A DNA stretch of 10,601 nt. Origin: Candidatus Cloacimonadota bacterium (GTDB lineage: Bacteria; Cloacimonadota; Cloacimonadia; Cloacimonadales; Cloacimonadaceae). Shown one piece after another: positions 1 to 6,309 of this stretch; position 1 is the stretch's first letter; every line of letters begins with the position of its first letter. The translations under genes were made by a program, and so were the position numbers. The notes under the pieces are model-generated. The model saw only the letters and a program-made list of their open reading frames with translations. It was not told the origin of the DNA and made no database searches. The DNA lies in NCBI GenBank assembly GCA_023230795.1, contig JALNWR010000090.1:1-10601 (forward strand), written 5' to 3'.

Positions 1-159
1 GCATTGTGCGGTATGTGATTGCTATCTGAAATGGCGTCCCTACAGGACTCGAGGCATTGTGCAGCTGTGGTTTTCTATCTGAAATGGCGTCCCTACAGGA
101 CTCGATGCATTGTGCGGTATGTGATTGCTATCTGAAATATCGTCACTACAGGACTCAGT
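1..159. repeat. Degenerate 53-nt tandem repeat, three units
   Basis: Three head-to-tail units of 53 nt occupy 1-53, 54-106 and 107-159. A core of about 41 nt is nearly identical between units 1 and 2 and contains GGCGTCCCTACAGGACTCGA, whose GTCC...GGAC ends can form a 4-bp hairpin. A 12-13 nt segment differs: units 1 and 3 carry GCGGTATGTGATTGC, while unit 2 carries CAGCTGTGGTTTTC. The third unit has decayed in its core (ATATCGTCACTACAGGACTCAG). The period is not a multiple of three and frames are interrupted, so it is not coding. The array may begin before the window. Confidence 0.85.
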
Positions 160-289
160 CAGCTGTGTAGCTTGCTGGTGATATTATGTGAATGAAAGCA
201 TCCTGATTTGCAGAGCTTTTGGGCGGTATGTGCGAATATTATGACAAAGCATTTGACAAAAATCCCCCTTATTTCAGTTTGGAGATATC
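160..289. other. Leader of the tdk operon with remnants of the repeat array
   Basis: No gene is seen here. CAGCTGTG at 160-167 repeats the variable part of unit 2, as expected for a fourth unit that has lost its first 8 nt. GCGGTATGTG at 223-232 repeats 8-17 and 114-123, spaced 106 and 109 nt apart, so the array probably continued this far and eroded. TTGACA at 253-258 would suit a -35 box, but I see no convincing -10 box 16-18 nt downstream. The promoter of the first operon is therefore unresolved. Confidence 0.45.
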
Positions 290-877
290 GTGATTTTACC
301 CATTGGGAGATATACATTGAATATAATAAACCAAAAAACTGGCTGGATCGAAGTAATTTGCGGCAGTATGTTCAGCGGCAAGACCGAAGAGCTGATTCGC
401 AGAATCCGCAGAGCTGAATATGCCAGGCAAAAAGTGATAGTTTTCAAGCCTGTGATGGATGATCGCTATGATGAAAACAACATTGTTTCTCACTCTAATA
501 TGCAGGCTCCATCAGTGCCGATCAACGAGGTATCCGAAATCTATACTCATATTCAGGAGGATACTCAGATTATCGCCATCGATGAAGCGCAGTTTTTTGA
601 CGAATCGATAGTAGGGATTTGTAACGACCTGGCGGATCAGGGATATCGGGTGATAGTTGCCGGTCTGGATCAAGATTACAAGGGCACTCCCTTTGGCAGC
701 ATCCCGCAGCTTTTGGCGATAGCGGAATATGTGACCAAGAATCTGGCTATTTGCATGAAATGTGGCAATCCTGCCAACCGCACCCAGCGCACAGTTCATC
801 AAAATGGCCAAATCCTGGTAGGTTCTACCGAGGCTTATGAGGCCCGTTGCCGAAATTGTCATGAGGTGATGGACTGA
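290..877 (+). CDS. tdk: Thymidine kinase (type II)
   Basis: Phosphorylates thymidine with ATP to dTMP in cytosolic pyrimidine salvage. Numbered from the GTG at 290, the 195-aa product shows the P-loop GSMFSGKT at 25-32, the IDEAQFF segment at 97-103 holding the catalytic glutamate E99, and the nucleoside-binding lasso [14 protein letters not shown] at 178-191. Structural zinc is expected from C155/C158 and C187/C190. Length is usual for the family. The start is ambiguous. GTG at 290 has GGAG at 281-284. TTG at 317 has GGGAGA at 305-310 and gives 186 aa with a short N-terminus before the conserved GWIEVICGS. Both lie in the same frame and leave the enzyme complete. The stop overlaps the next start (TGATG), so it heads a coupled operon. 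Confidence 0.95.
   Translation: MILPIGRYTLNIINQKTGWIEVICGSMFSGKTEELIRRIRRAEYARQKVIVFKPVMDDRYDENNIVSHSNMQAPSVPINEVSEIYTHIQEDTQIIAIDEAQFFDESIVGICNDLADQGYRVIVAGLDQDYKGTPFGSIPQLLAIAEYVTKNLAICMKCGNPANRTQRTVHQNGQILVGSTEAYEARCRNCHEVMD
305..319 (+). promoter_or_regulatory. Alternative RBS and TTG start for tdk
   Basis: GGGAGA at 305-310 lies 6 nt before TTG at 317-319, which would start the protein at NIINQKTGW. This competes with GGAG at 281-284 before the GTG at 290. Many family members have only about 10 residues before the P-loop strand, which mildly favours the internal start, whereas GTG is the commoner start codon. Undecided. Confidence 0.35.
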
Positions 878-1140
878 TGGCGAATCCCGTTACCACTGTT
901 TTGATACGCTCTATTGTCAATCTGATAGCTATCTACAATCTCATCATCCTGGCCCGGGTGATCTCCAGCTGGATTATCCGAGACCCTAGCAGCCAGATAT
1001 TACGCTTTTTATACGCAGTCACGGAGCCTATTTTGGGCCCTATCCGAAACATAATGCCAAATATGGGACTTGATTTTTCGCCCATAGTGGCTTATCTTCT
1101 CTTAAACATCCTGCGAAGGATATTAATCAGCATTTTGTAA
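877..1140 (+). CDS. yggT: YggT family integral membrane protein
   Basis: An 87-aa protein with two hydrophobic helices, roughly residues 7-33 and 68-87, joined by the family signature: SWIIRDPSSQ, then TEPILGPIRNIMP, then GLDFSPIVAYLLL. YggT/YlmG proteins are small inner-membrane proteins tied to envelope and division functions and to chloroplast nucleoid or thylakoid organisation in plants; the biochemical role is not settled. The start codon overlaps the tdk stop, implying translational coupling. It sits 13 nt before divIVA, as ylmG lies close upstream of divIVA in Firmicutes, which supports a division-related role. Length is normal for a one-repeat member. Confidence 0.92.
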   Translation: MANPVTTVLIRSIVNLIAIYNLIILARVISSWIIRDPSSQILRFLYAVTEPILGPIRNIMPNMGLDFSPIVAYLLLNILRRILISIL

Positions 1141-1153
1141 ATAGGAGGAATGC

Positions 1154-1723
1154 ATGGCCTTGTTCCCCTTGGATATAAGACATCAAGAGTTTTCCGGACA
1201 GCTCTTCGGGTACAGCAAAAAAGAGGTTCGCGCCTTTTTGGAGCAGATGGCAGATGAGCTGGAAGAGCGGCTCAAGCGGCAGGAGCGTGATATTGCCAGA
1301 CACGAGCAGCAGCAGTATGAAGTGAAGCAGGAGGCGGTTACGGCTTCCTCGGCAGTGGAAGACCTCAAGCGCCGGGAAGAGCTCATCAGCCGCACTCTGG
1401 TCTTTGCCGAAAAAACTAAAGCGGATATCATCGCAAATGCCCGCAAGGAAGCGGAAAACATCATTCATGAATCCGAATTGAAAGCCAAACGGGCAATCAA
1501 TGAAGCGAAGCATCATCTCAGCGTGTTGGAGCATCAATATTTATCCATTAAAGAGCAAAAACGTCAGTTCCTCATGCAATTCAGGGTGGAGCTGCAAAGC
1601 TTTCAGGATCGCATCAGCAAAGACCCCTTGCTTAGTAAGGATAGCGAACAGCTGATGGATGGCGAATTTAAACAGATAAAAGAAGAAATCGTACACAAAA
1701 ATACGGAGACAGGAAAGCAATGA
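1154..1723 (+). CDS. divIVA: DivIVA domain coiled-coil protein
   Basis: A 189-aa protein. Residues 1-40 form the DivIVA lipid-binding domain, with the family pattern F-x-x-x-x-x-GY-x-x-x-EV-x-x-FL seen as FSGQLFGYSKKEVRAFL (13-29). Residues 33-160 are charged, heptad-like coiled coil, followed by a polar tail. By family, DivIVA binds negatively curved membrane and recruits partners for pole or septum organisation. In register with Bacillus subtilis DivIVA (G19 and Y20 align without gaps), the membrane-inserting F17-R18 pair is L17-F18 here. AGGAGG at 1143-1148 stands 5 nt before the ATG, the strongest ribosome site in this operon. The end overlaps the next gene by 4 nt (ATGA). The exact role in this diderm is inferred only. 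Confidence 0.88.
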   Translation: MALFPLDIRHQEFSGQLFGYSKKEVRAFLEQMADELEERLKRQERDIARHEQQQYEVKQEAVTASSAVEDLKRREELISRTLVFAEKTKADIIANARKEAENIIHESELKAKRAINEAKHHLSVLEHQYLSIKEQKRQFLMQFRVELQSFQDRISKDPLLSKDSEQLMDGEFKQIKEEIVHKNTETGKQ

Positions 1724-2529
1724 CATATATAGAAACAGCAGATTGGCTAAAAGAACGCCTGCCGGAATTACCCCGGATTGGGATTATTTTGGGTACCGGA
1801 CTCAGCGATATGGCTGATGAATTTGAGATATTGAAGAGCATCCCATATCGGGAGATTCCAGGCTTTGTACAAAGCACTGCGCCTTCGCACAAAGGTAATC
1901 TGATTTTGGCCAGGATCTCTGGCAAAGCCGTGCTGCTGATGCAGGGACGCTTTCATTTTTACGAAGGGCATGCCATGGACAAGGTGGTTTTCCCCACCCG
2001 TGTGATGGCCGCTTTGGGAGTCAGTACTTTGATCGTGACCAACGCCGCGGGAAGCTTGCGCAAAAAGCTTGCTCCGGGCAGCATAGTCCGCATCACCGAC
2101 CACATCAATTTCATGGGAATAAATCCCTTGGTGGGGGACAATATCGAGGACTTGGGCGAACGCTTTCCTTCCATGAACGAGCTTTACGATCCGGAATATG
2201 GCCGGGTCTGTGATGAGATCGCCTGCAAGACTGAAATCGAGACCTTTACCGGCGTCTATCTGGCGGTGAGCGGCCCCAGCCTCGAAACCAGGGCAGAGTG
2301 CGCAGCTTTCGCCTCCTGGGGTGCAGACCTGGCGGGTATGTCCACCGCACCGGAAGTGATCGTGGCACGTCATGCGGGAATCAGAGTATTGGCCTATTCG
2401 ATCGTGACAAATTATAGCAACCTCTTCCATGCCTTGGCACATTCTCAGGAAGAGATCAGACAGCATGCCGGGGTAGCCTCCAAACAGCTAAAGCAAATCC
2501 TCGTAGAGTTCATAGCCCGGCTGTCGTAG
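1720..2529 (+). CDS. punA: Purine nucleoside phosphorylase, trimeric type (family 2)
   Basis: Splits purine nucleosides with phosphate to free base and ribose-1-phosphate, the central step of purine salvage. The 269-aa product carries the full active-site set of the mammalian/Bacillus trimeric class: GTGLS with S29, SHKGN with H57, QGRFHFYEGH with R77, H79 and Y81, TNAAG from N108, DHIN, GPSLETRAE with E189, GMSTAPEVIVARH with M207/S208, and TNYSN with N231. The E189/N231 pair predicts 6-oxopurine substrates such as inosine and guanosine. A methylthioadenosine phosphorylase is the main alternative but fits less well because of the Glu/Asn pair. It is the last gene of the tdk-yggT-divIVA unit and overlaps divIVA by 4 nt. 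No obvious terminator hairpin follows it. Confidence 0.93.
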   Translation: MTYIETADWLKERLPELPRIGIILGTGLSDMADEFEILKSIPYREIPGFVQSTAPSHKGNLILARISGKAVLLMQGRFHFYEGHAMDKVVFPTRVMAALGVSTLIVTNAAGSLRKKLAPGSIVRITDHINFMGINPLVGDNIEDLGERFPSMNELYDPEYGRVCDEIACKTEIETFTGVYLAVSGPSLETRAECAAFASWGADLAGMSTAPEVIVARHAGIRVLAYSIVTNYSNLFHALAHSQEEIRQHAGVASKQLKQILVEFIARLS

Positions 2530-2536
2530 TTTTTCA

Positions 2537-2565
2537 TTGACATAAGACGCCAGTTTTTATTATAT
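2537..2565 (+). promoter_or_regulatory. Sigma70-like promoter before the DksA-like gene
   Basis: A perfect -35 box TTGACA (2537-2542) is followed after a 17-nt spacer by TTATAT (2560-2565), with an overlapping TATTAT (2558-2563). Transcription would start near 2572, giving a short 5' leader before the RBS AGGAG (2596-2600) and the ATG at 2607. It lies in the 77-nt gap between the first and second gene groups, where a new promoter is expected. Confidence 0.55.
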
Positions 2566-2606
2566 GGAATGTCAGTGATATTGAGAGAGAAGATTAGGAG
2601 ATAATA

Positions 2607-3008
2607 ATGGCAAAAAAGAAAATTTCCGCCGAAAAGCTGAAGTTCTTTGAAGAGCTGATTCTGGCAGAACTCAAAGAAAGCATGGCCTACATTGAAAGTA
2701 TGAACAAGGACCAGAGTGTGGGTTCCCGCGAGAGCAGCGGTGACCTTTCTTCCTATGCCTATCATCAGGCCGATCAAGGCTCCGATACTCAGTATATGGA
2801 ACACACTGTGAAGATGATGGAAACCGAGCGGGAAAAGATCCGCAAGCTCAATGACGCTATGCGCCGGTTGCAGGATGGACATTTTGGCTTTTGTGAGATG
2901 TGTGGAGAGGAGATTCCTGTAGCACGCTTGCAGATCATTCCCTATGCCACGCTGTGCATAGATTGCAAAGAGAAGATGGAGACCAAGAAGCGTAAGCAAA
3001 GACGCTGA
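2607..3008 (+). CDS. DksA/TraR family C4 zinc-finger protein
   Basis: A 133-aa basic-ended protein with an N-terminal helical hairpin (about 8-90) and a C-terminal C4 zinc finger: C96-x2-C99 and C117-x2-C120 inside the conserved FCEMCGEEIP and LCIDCK. The family binds the secondary channel of RNA polymerase; DksA modulates transcription with ppGpp. The helix-turn segment at 45-60 (GDLSSYAYHQADQGSD) resembles the YteA/YlyA subgroup. In my alignment D46, S49 and A51 stand where E. coli DksA has D71, D74 and A76, so the second aspartate is missing and classical DksA activity is uncertain. It precedes lspA, as ylyA does in Bacillus. I give no symbol because DksA, TraR and YlyA cannot be told apart here. 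Confidence 0.9.
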   Translation: MAKKKISAEKLKFFEELILAELKESMAYIESMNKDQSVGSRESSGDLSSYAYHQADQGSDTQYMEHTVKMMETEREKIRKLNDAMRRLQDGHFGFCEMCGEEIPVARLQIIPYATLCIDCKEKMETKKRKQRR

Positions 3009-3011
3009 TTT

Positions 3012-3575
3012 ATGAAGACGAAACTCAAGATAGCCCCGGCCTACCTGATCATGATGATAGTACTTGTGGTTGATCAAATCACCAAGCTACTGGTGCGCAC
3101 AAATATTGAGCTATATCATAGTGTGCCCGTGCTGGCAAACCTTTTTGGCGATACCTTTTTATTGACTCATGTGAATAACACCGGAGCGGCATTCAGCCTT
3201 GGATTTTCCAGTGACGTGGTAAACCGTGTGTTTTTTATCGCTACCACCTGCATTGCGATGATCTTCATCGTCTATCTTTTGTATCAAAGTACACACCGGA
3301 TTCAGGTTGTGGCTTTTGGCCTGGTGATGGGCGGCGCGCTGGGTAACCTGATAGACCGGATTCTGCTGGGGGGAGTTACAGATTTTATCAATGTTGATTT
3401 TCCAGATTTCATTATGCACCGATTTCCCATCTTCAATGTCGCAGATAGCTGCATCTTTATCGCTGTCTGTCTGCTGATTATAGATTTATTTTTTATCAAA
3501 GATGCTCCAGCGGCCAAATCTGAAATCCCGGCCCGGGAGCAAATTCCGCAAGATATGTATAGCAAGGAGATATAA
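3012..3575 (+). CDS. lspA: Prolipoprotein signal peptidase (signal peptidase II)
   Basis: An inner-membrane aspartyl protease that removes signal peptides from diacylglyceryl-modified prolipoproteins. The 187-aa product has four hydrophobic helices (about 11-28, 70-91, 98-113, 143-162). Family motifs are DQITK (21-25), VNNTGAAFS (54-62), GGALGNLIDR (107-116), GVTDFI with catalytic D124, and FNVADS with catalytic D145. The hydrophilic tail after about residue 164 is somewhat longer than in many homologues. It starts 3 nt after the DksA-like stop with no clear Shine-Dalgarno sequence, so it is probably translated by coupling. A diderm with many lipoproteins is implied. Confidence 0.95.
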   Translation: MKTKLKIAPAYLIMMIVLVVDQITKLLVRTNIELYHSVPVLANLFGDTFLLTHVNNTGAAFSLGFSSDVVNRVFFIATTCIAMIFIVYLLYQSTHRIQVVAFGLVMGGALGNLIDRILLGGVTDFINVDFPDFIMHRFPIFNVADSCIFIAVCLLIIDLFFIKDAPAAKSEIPAREQIPQDMYSKEI

Positions 3576-4985
3576 ATGAAAGGTATCCTTATCAGTATTT
3601 TAGCCCTAATGTTGTCTGCCGGACTCATGGCCCAGCTTAGCTGCTATGATATCCAATATACGGATAATCCCAACGGCGATTCACCATATAATGGACAATC
3701 GGTAACGGTTCAGGGCATAGTAACTGCCATAAACCGCGGTTCCTCTTTTTACATCGGTGATGCCGAAGGAGGCCCCTGGAGCGGACTTTATGTGTTCCAT
3801 GGCAATACCAGCAATCTGGTGGAGCTGGGTGATATGGTGAAGCTTACCGGAACCGTGAGCGAGTATTTTAACCTCACCGAGCTTACCAGCGTTACCTCAA
3901 GCGATGTCTTATCCCAAAACAATACTATCCCTATTACTCCGCTTTCCACTGCGGATTTGCCCTATAATAACAATAGCTCAGAACAATACGAAGGGGTCCT
4001 GGTGCGCTTTAATGACGTCCAGATCAAAAGCACTATGGATAGCTATGGACAGTATAAGATAGCAGACAGCAGCAATGTGCAGGCTATGGTGGATGACGTG
4101 CTCTATGTTCCCCAGGCCTCACAAATCGTGGTAGGTGAATGGTGGAGTCAGATTCAGGGCGTGGTAGATTATCACAGCGTAGCCGGCTACAAAATCCTGC
4201 CTCGCGATGCCAGCGATATGATGAAGGTAGATGACGTGAGCAATTCTATCATCAGAATTAGTACCGAAAGTAATGGAGTCCTGGATCAGATAAACACCCT
4301 GAACGTCTATACCAGCAAGCTGAAAAGTGAATGGGGAGTACGCGAATATGAGATTAAGATTCGCATAGATCCCAACCAGGTCTTGTATCAAGGCTATGAT
4401 ATTTCGGGCAGCCTCAGTCTGTACAGTCCCATCGAGACCGTTTCCGCTGAAGGAGATATCATTACCTTGCACTACGGTGGACAGGATAACCTGATCTCAG
4501 AAACTGATGATGCCGTCTTGATCAAGCTCAAATTTGAACCCAAAAGCTATGGCGACATAGTGATCCATCTGGAAGAATTCCGCTATGATGACGTGGATAT
4601 CACGGCTTTGACCAATGGCAAGCTGATGGTCAAAATCACTGAGAATAAAGCACATCTTAGCATTGGAACCGATCAAAGTGGCAAAAACATCTTTGATCCT
4701 TCTATGAACGAAAAGATAAACATCGAATACGGGACTAAGACCGGCTTTTTAGCGCGGGCTTTGATCCGCATATACGATGCTCAGGGTAGATTGGTGGCCA
4801 CTCCTGTGCATCAGAATTTCACCTCCTCTACCGGCATCGAACGCACCAGTTGGAATGGACGTGACAGCAATATGAAGCTGCTGCCCGCCGGTCTTTATTA
4901 CTGCCATGCCGAAGTGAGTAATCGTGAGACCGGTAAAAGGTACAACACAGTGCAACCCATCGTGATCAAATCACGTTTGAAATAG
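3576..4985 (+). CDS. Secreted protein: OB-fold, cohesin-like and FlgD-Ig-like domains
   Basis: A 469-aa exported protein of unknown specific function. Residues 1-19 are a Sec signal peptide (hydrophobic ILISILALMLSAGLMA, probable cut after A19). About 40-215 resembles the OB-fold domain found in secreted nucleases and related Bacteroidetes proteins (VTVQGIVTA, FYIGDAEGGPW, LGDMVKLTGTV), but no nuclease domain follows. About 225-355 is beta-rich and resembles a cohesin-like fold (EIKIRIDPNQVLYQG, LIKLKFEPKS); this is the weakest assignment. About 365-460 is a FlgD-Ig-like module (IRIYDAQGRLVATP, SWNGRD, LPAGLYY), often the C-terminal module of FCB secreted proteins. AAGGAGA at 3564-3570 precedes the ATG, which abuts the lspA stop. 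The next gene is an outer-membrane barrel, so surface attachment or secretion through a partner is plausible but unproven. Confidence 0.82.
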   Translation: MKGILISILALMLSAGLMAQLSCYDIQYTDNPNGDSPYNGQSVTVQGIVTAINRGSSFYIGDAEGGPWSGLYVFHGNTSNLVELGDMVKLTGTVSEYFNLTELTSVTSSDVLSQNNTIPITPLSTADLPYNNNSSEQYEGVLVRFNDVQIKSTMDSYGQYKIADSSNVQAMVDDVLYVPQASQIVVGEWWSQIQGVVDYHSVAGYKILPRDASDMMKVDDVSNSIIRISTESNGVLDQINTLNVYTSKLKSEWGVREYEIKIRIDPNQVLYQGYDISGSLSLYSPIETVSAEGDIITLHYGGQDNLISETDDAVLIKLKFEPKSYGDIVIHLEEFRYDDVDITALTNGKLMVKITENKAHLSIGTDQSGKNIFDPSMNEKINIEYGTKTGFLARALIRIYDAQGRLVATPVHQNFTSSTGIERTSWNGRDSNMKLLPAGLYYCHAEVSNRETGKRYNTVQPIVIKSRLK

Positions 4986-4995
4986 GGAGTAAAAC

Positions 4996-5841
4996 ATGAA
5001 GAAAATAATATTACTTAGCCTGATTCTGATTCCCTGCGCCATGCTCTTGGGAATATATGGAGATTATCAAAGCTCCGCCCGGGCCCGGGGTATGGGTGGC
5101 GCTTTTGTGAGCGTCGCAAACGACATGAATACCATCTTCTTCAATCCAGCCGGTCTGGCCGATCTGGATTATGAAGCAAAAGTCGGATTTTCCCAATTGA
5201 ACGGCGAAAAATTCTCTGAGTATAAGACCCTGGCTTTGGGCGCAAAACTTCCTAAGAACTTTGGAACTCTGGGCCTTGGAGTTCGCATGCTGGACGTGGA
5301 TTTTGAAGACTATTCGCTGATGGGAGAACAAATCTGGAGCCTGTCTCATGGCATTACTCTGCAAAAGGATATCCACTCAACTATCAATTTTGGCTATAAC
5401 CTGAATTACTATAATCTCAAATTTGACGACGACGATGATAGCGATGATGCCTTTGGCTTTGATCTGGGCGTAACTGCACTGCTGCATACCCGTACCAAGC
5501 TCGGCTTTGCCATTACCAATCTGGGACAGGCCAAGATGGGCTTTGAAAATCAGCTTGATCTGCCCAGCAGCCTGGCCCTGGGAATCTCCTATATGCCTTA
5601 TGATGGGGTAACTACTTCCATCGAAGCAAAAAAGGACTTCGCCGAAGAAACTGAATTTATGGGCGGCGTGGAAGCACAACTCTTTGAACCGCTGTATCTG
5701 CGCTTTGGCGTGCATCAAAATCCAGCCACCTATTCTGCCGGCGCTACCTTCGTTCTCGAAGGTGTGAGCCTGGATTATGCTTTCACCTATCATTCAGTGC
5801 TCAATCCTACCCACTACCTGAACCTGGGTTACAAGTTTTAA
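4996..5841 (+). CDS. Outer-membrane beta-barrel, PorV/UPF0164-like
   Basis: A 281-aa protein with a signal peptide (about 1-19) followed by the typical opening of this family, SARARGMGGAFVSVANDMNT (27-46) and FFNPAGLA (48-55). Alternating amphipathic strands then run to the C-terminal YKF, whose terminal phenylalanine is the usual outer-membrane insertion signal. An acidic loop at 144-151 (DDDDDSDD) could bind divalent cations. Relatives include FadL-like and PorV/PorQ proteins, the latter serving type IX secretion; I cannot tell transport from secretion-shuttle function. GGGAG at 4986-4990 precedes the ATG, 10 nt after the FlgD-Ig protein, so the two are probably made together. Confidence 0.82.
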   Translation: MKKIILLSLILIPCAMLLGIYGDYQSSARARGMGGAFVSVANDMNTIFFNPAGLADLDYEAKVGFSQLNGEKFSEYKTLALGAKLPKNFGTLGLGVRMLDVDFEDYSLMGEQIWSLSHGITLQKDIHSTINFGYNLNYYNLKFDDDDDSDDAFGFDLGVTALLHTRTKLGFAITNLGQAKMGFENQLDLPSSLALGISYMPYDGVTTSIEAKKDFAEETEFMGGVEAQLFEPLYLRFGVHQNPATYSAGATFVLEGVSLDYAFTYHSVLNPTHYLNLGYKF

Positions 5842-5850
5842 GGAGAATTA

Positions 5851-6132
5851 ATGCAAAAATCTGGTCTTAGTCGTTTCATGCCCACATTTATTCCCTTGTT
5901 GTTTGAACTCTTCAGACAGTTCAGAAGAAACTTTAGCCACAATGAAAGCATCCGGAAATCCGATATATCTGCTGAAAAATTAGGTACTATCGAACATATG
6001 CTGGTGCGCCTTGAACGCAAGATCCAATATAACCGGGATACTTATGAAAAGATAGCTAACCGGGTAACGATCTGGCTGATTATAAATTCAGCGCTCTTGG
6101 TCGCAATCCTGGTAAAGCTATGCTTCTTTTAG
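5851..6132 (+). CDS. Small membrane-anchored coiled-coil protein, unknown
   Basis: I do not recognise this 93-aa protein. Residues 8-24 could be an amphipathic helix (FMPTFIPLLFELFRQF), 38-70 are charged and heptad-like (KLGTIEHMLVRLERKI), and 72-93 form one hydrophobic segment ending in LCFF, so it is predicted to be a C-tail-anchored or single-pass inner-membrane protein. AGGAG at 5841-5845 overlaps the stop of the barrel gene and stands 5 nt before the ATG, good evidence that it is translated as the last gene of this unit. Its position suggests a role linked to the barrel or secreted protein, but that rests on position alone. Confidence 0.72.
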   Translation: MQKSGLSRFMPTFIPLLFELFRQFRRNFSHNESIRKSDISAEKLGTIEHMLVRLERKIQYNRDTYEKIANRVTIWLIINSALLVAILVKLCFF

Positions 6133-6148
6133 GGTTTTGAAATTTACA

Positions 6149-6272
6149 TGAGATTGTTTGGAGTTTCCTGAGATTGTTTGGAGTTTACCTGAGATTGTTT
6201 GGAGTTTCCTGAGATTGTTTGGAGTTTACCTGAGATTGTTTGGAGTTTACCTGAGATTGTTTGGAGTTTACC
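6149..6272. repeat. 20/21-nt tandem repeat, six copies
   Basis: Six adjoining copies begin at 6149, 6169, 6190, 6210, 6231 and 6252. The 20-nt form is TGAGATTGTTTGGAGTTTCC; the 21-nt form ends in TTTACC instead of TTTCC. Lengths run 20, 21, 20, 21, 21, 21. Apart from that one-base difference the copies are identical. A diverged half-copy, GAAATTTACA, precedes at 6139-6148. The identity suggests recent expansion by slippage or unequal exchange. There are no unique spacers, so it is not a CRISPR array. Confidence 0.95.
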
Positions 6273-6309
6273 TGAAAGCTGCTCAGAGGATTGAAAACAT
6301 GGTAGAGCT

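Noticed and set aside
1..159. CRISPR-like array
   Set aside because: The segments between conserved cores are only about 12 nt, two of them recur, and the core is longer than the variable part. No cas gene is present.
253..281. Promoter for tdk from TTGACA at 253-258
   Set aside because: No recognisable -10 hexamer at 15-19 nt spacing (the sequence there is CAGTTTGG). Kept only as a remark in the leader entry.
208..417. Open frame of 69 codons overlapping the start of tdk
   Set aside because: It overlaps the well-supported thymidine kinase in another frame and has no family resemblance.
1768..2466. Minus-strand open frame of 232 codons inside the phosphorylase gene
   Set aside because: It is antisense to a gene with a full set of active-site motifs, and the product resembles nothing.
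2445..3077. Minus-strand open frame of 210 codons across the DksA-like gene
   Set aside because: It spans the promoter and coding region of a recognised + strand gene and has no motif of its own.
5037..5056. Lipobox reading of the barrel's signal peptide (Cys at residue 14)
   Set aside because: The residues around the cysteine (LIPCAML) do not fit a lipobox with small residues before Cys, and the mature part is a beta-barrel ending in Phe.
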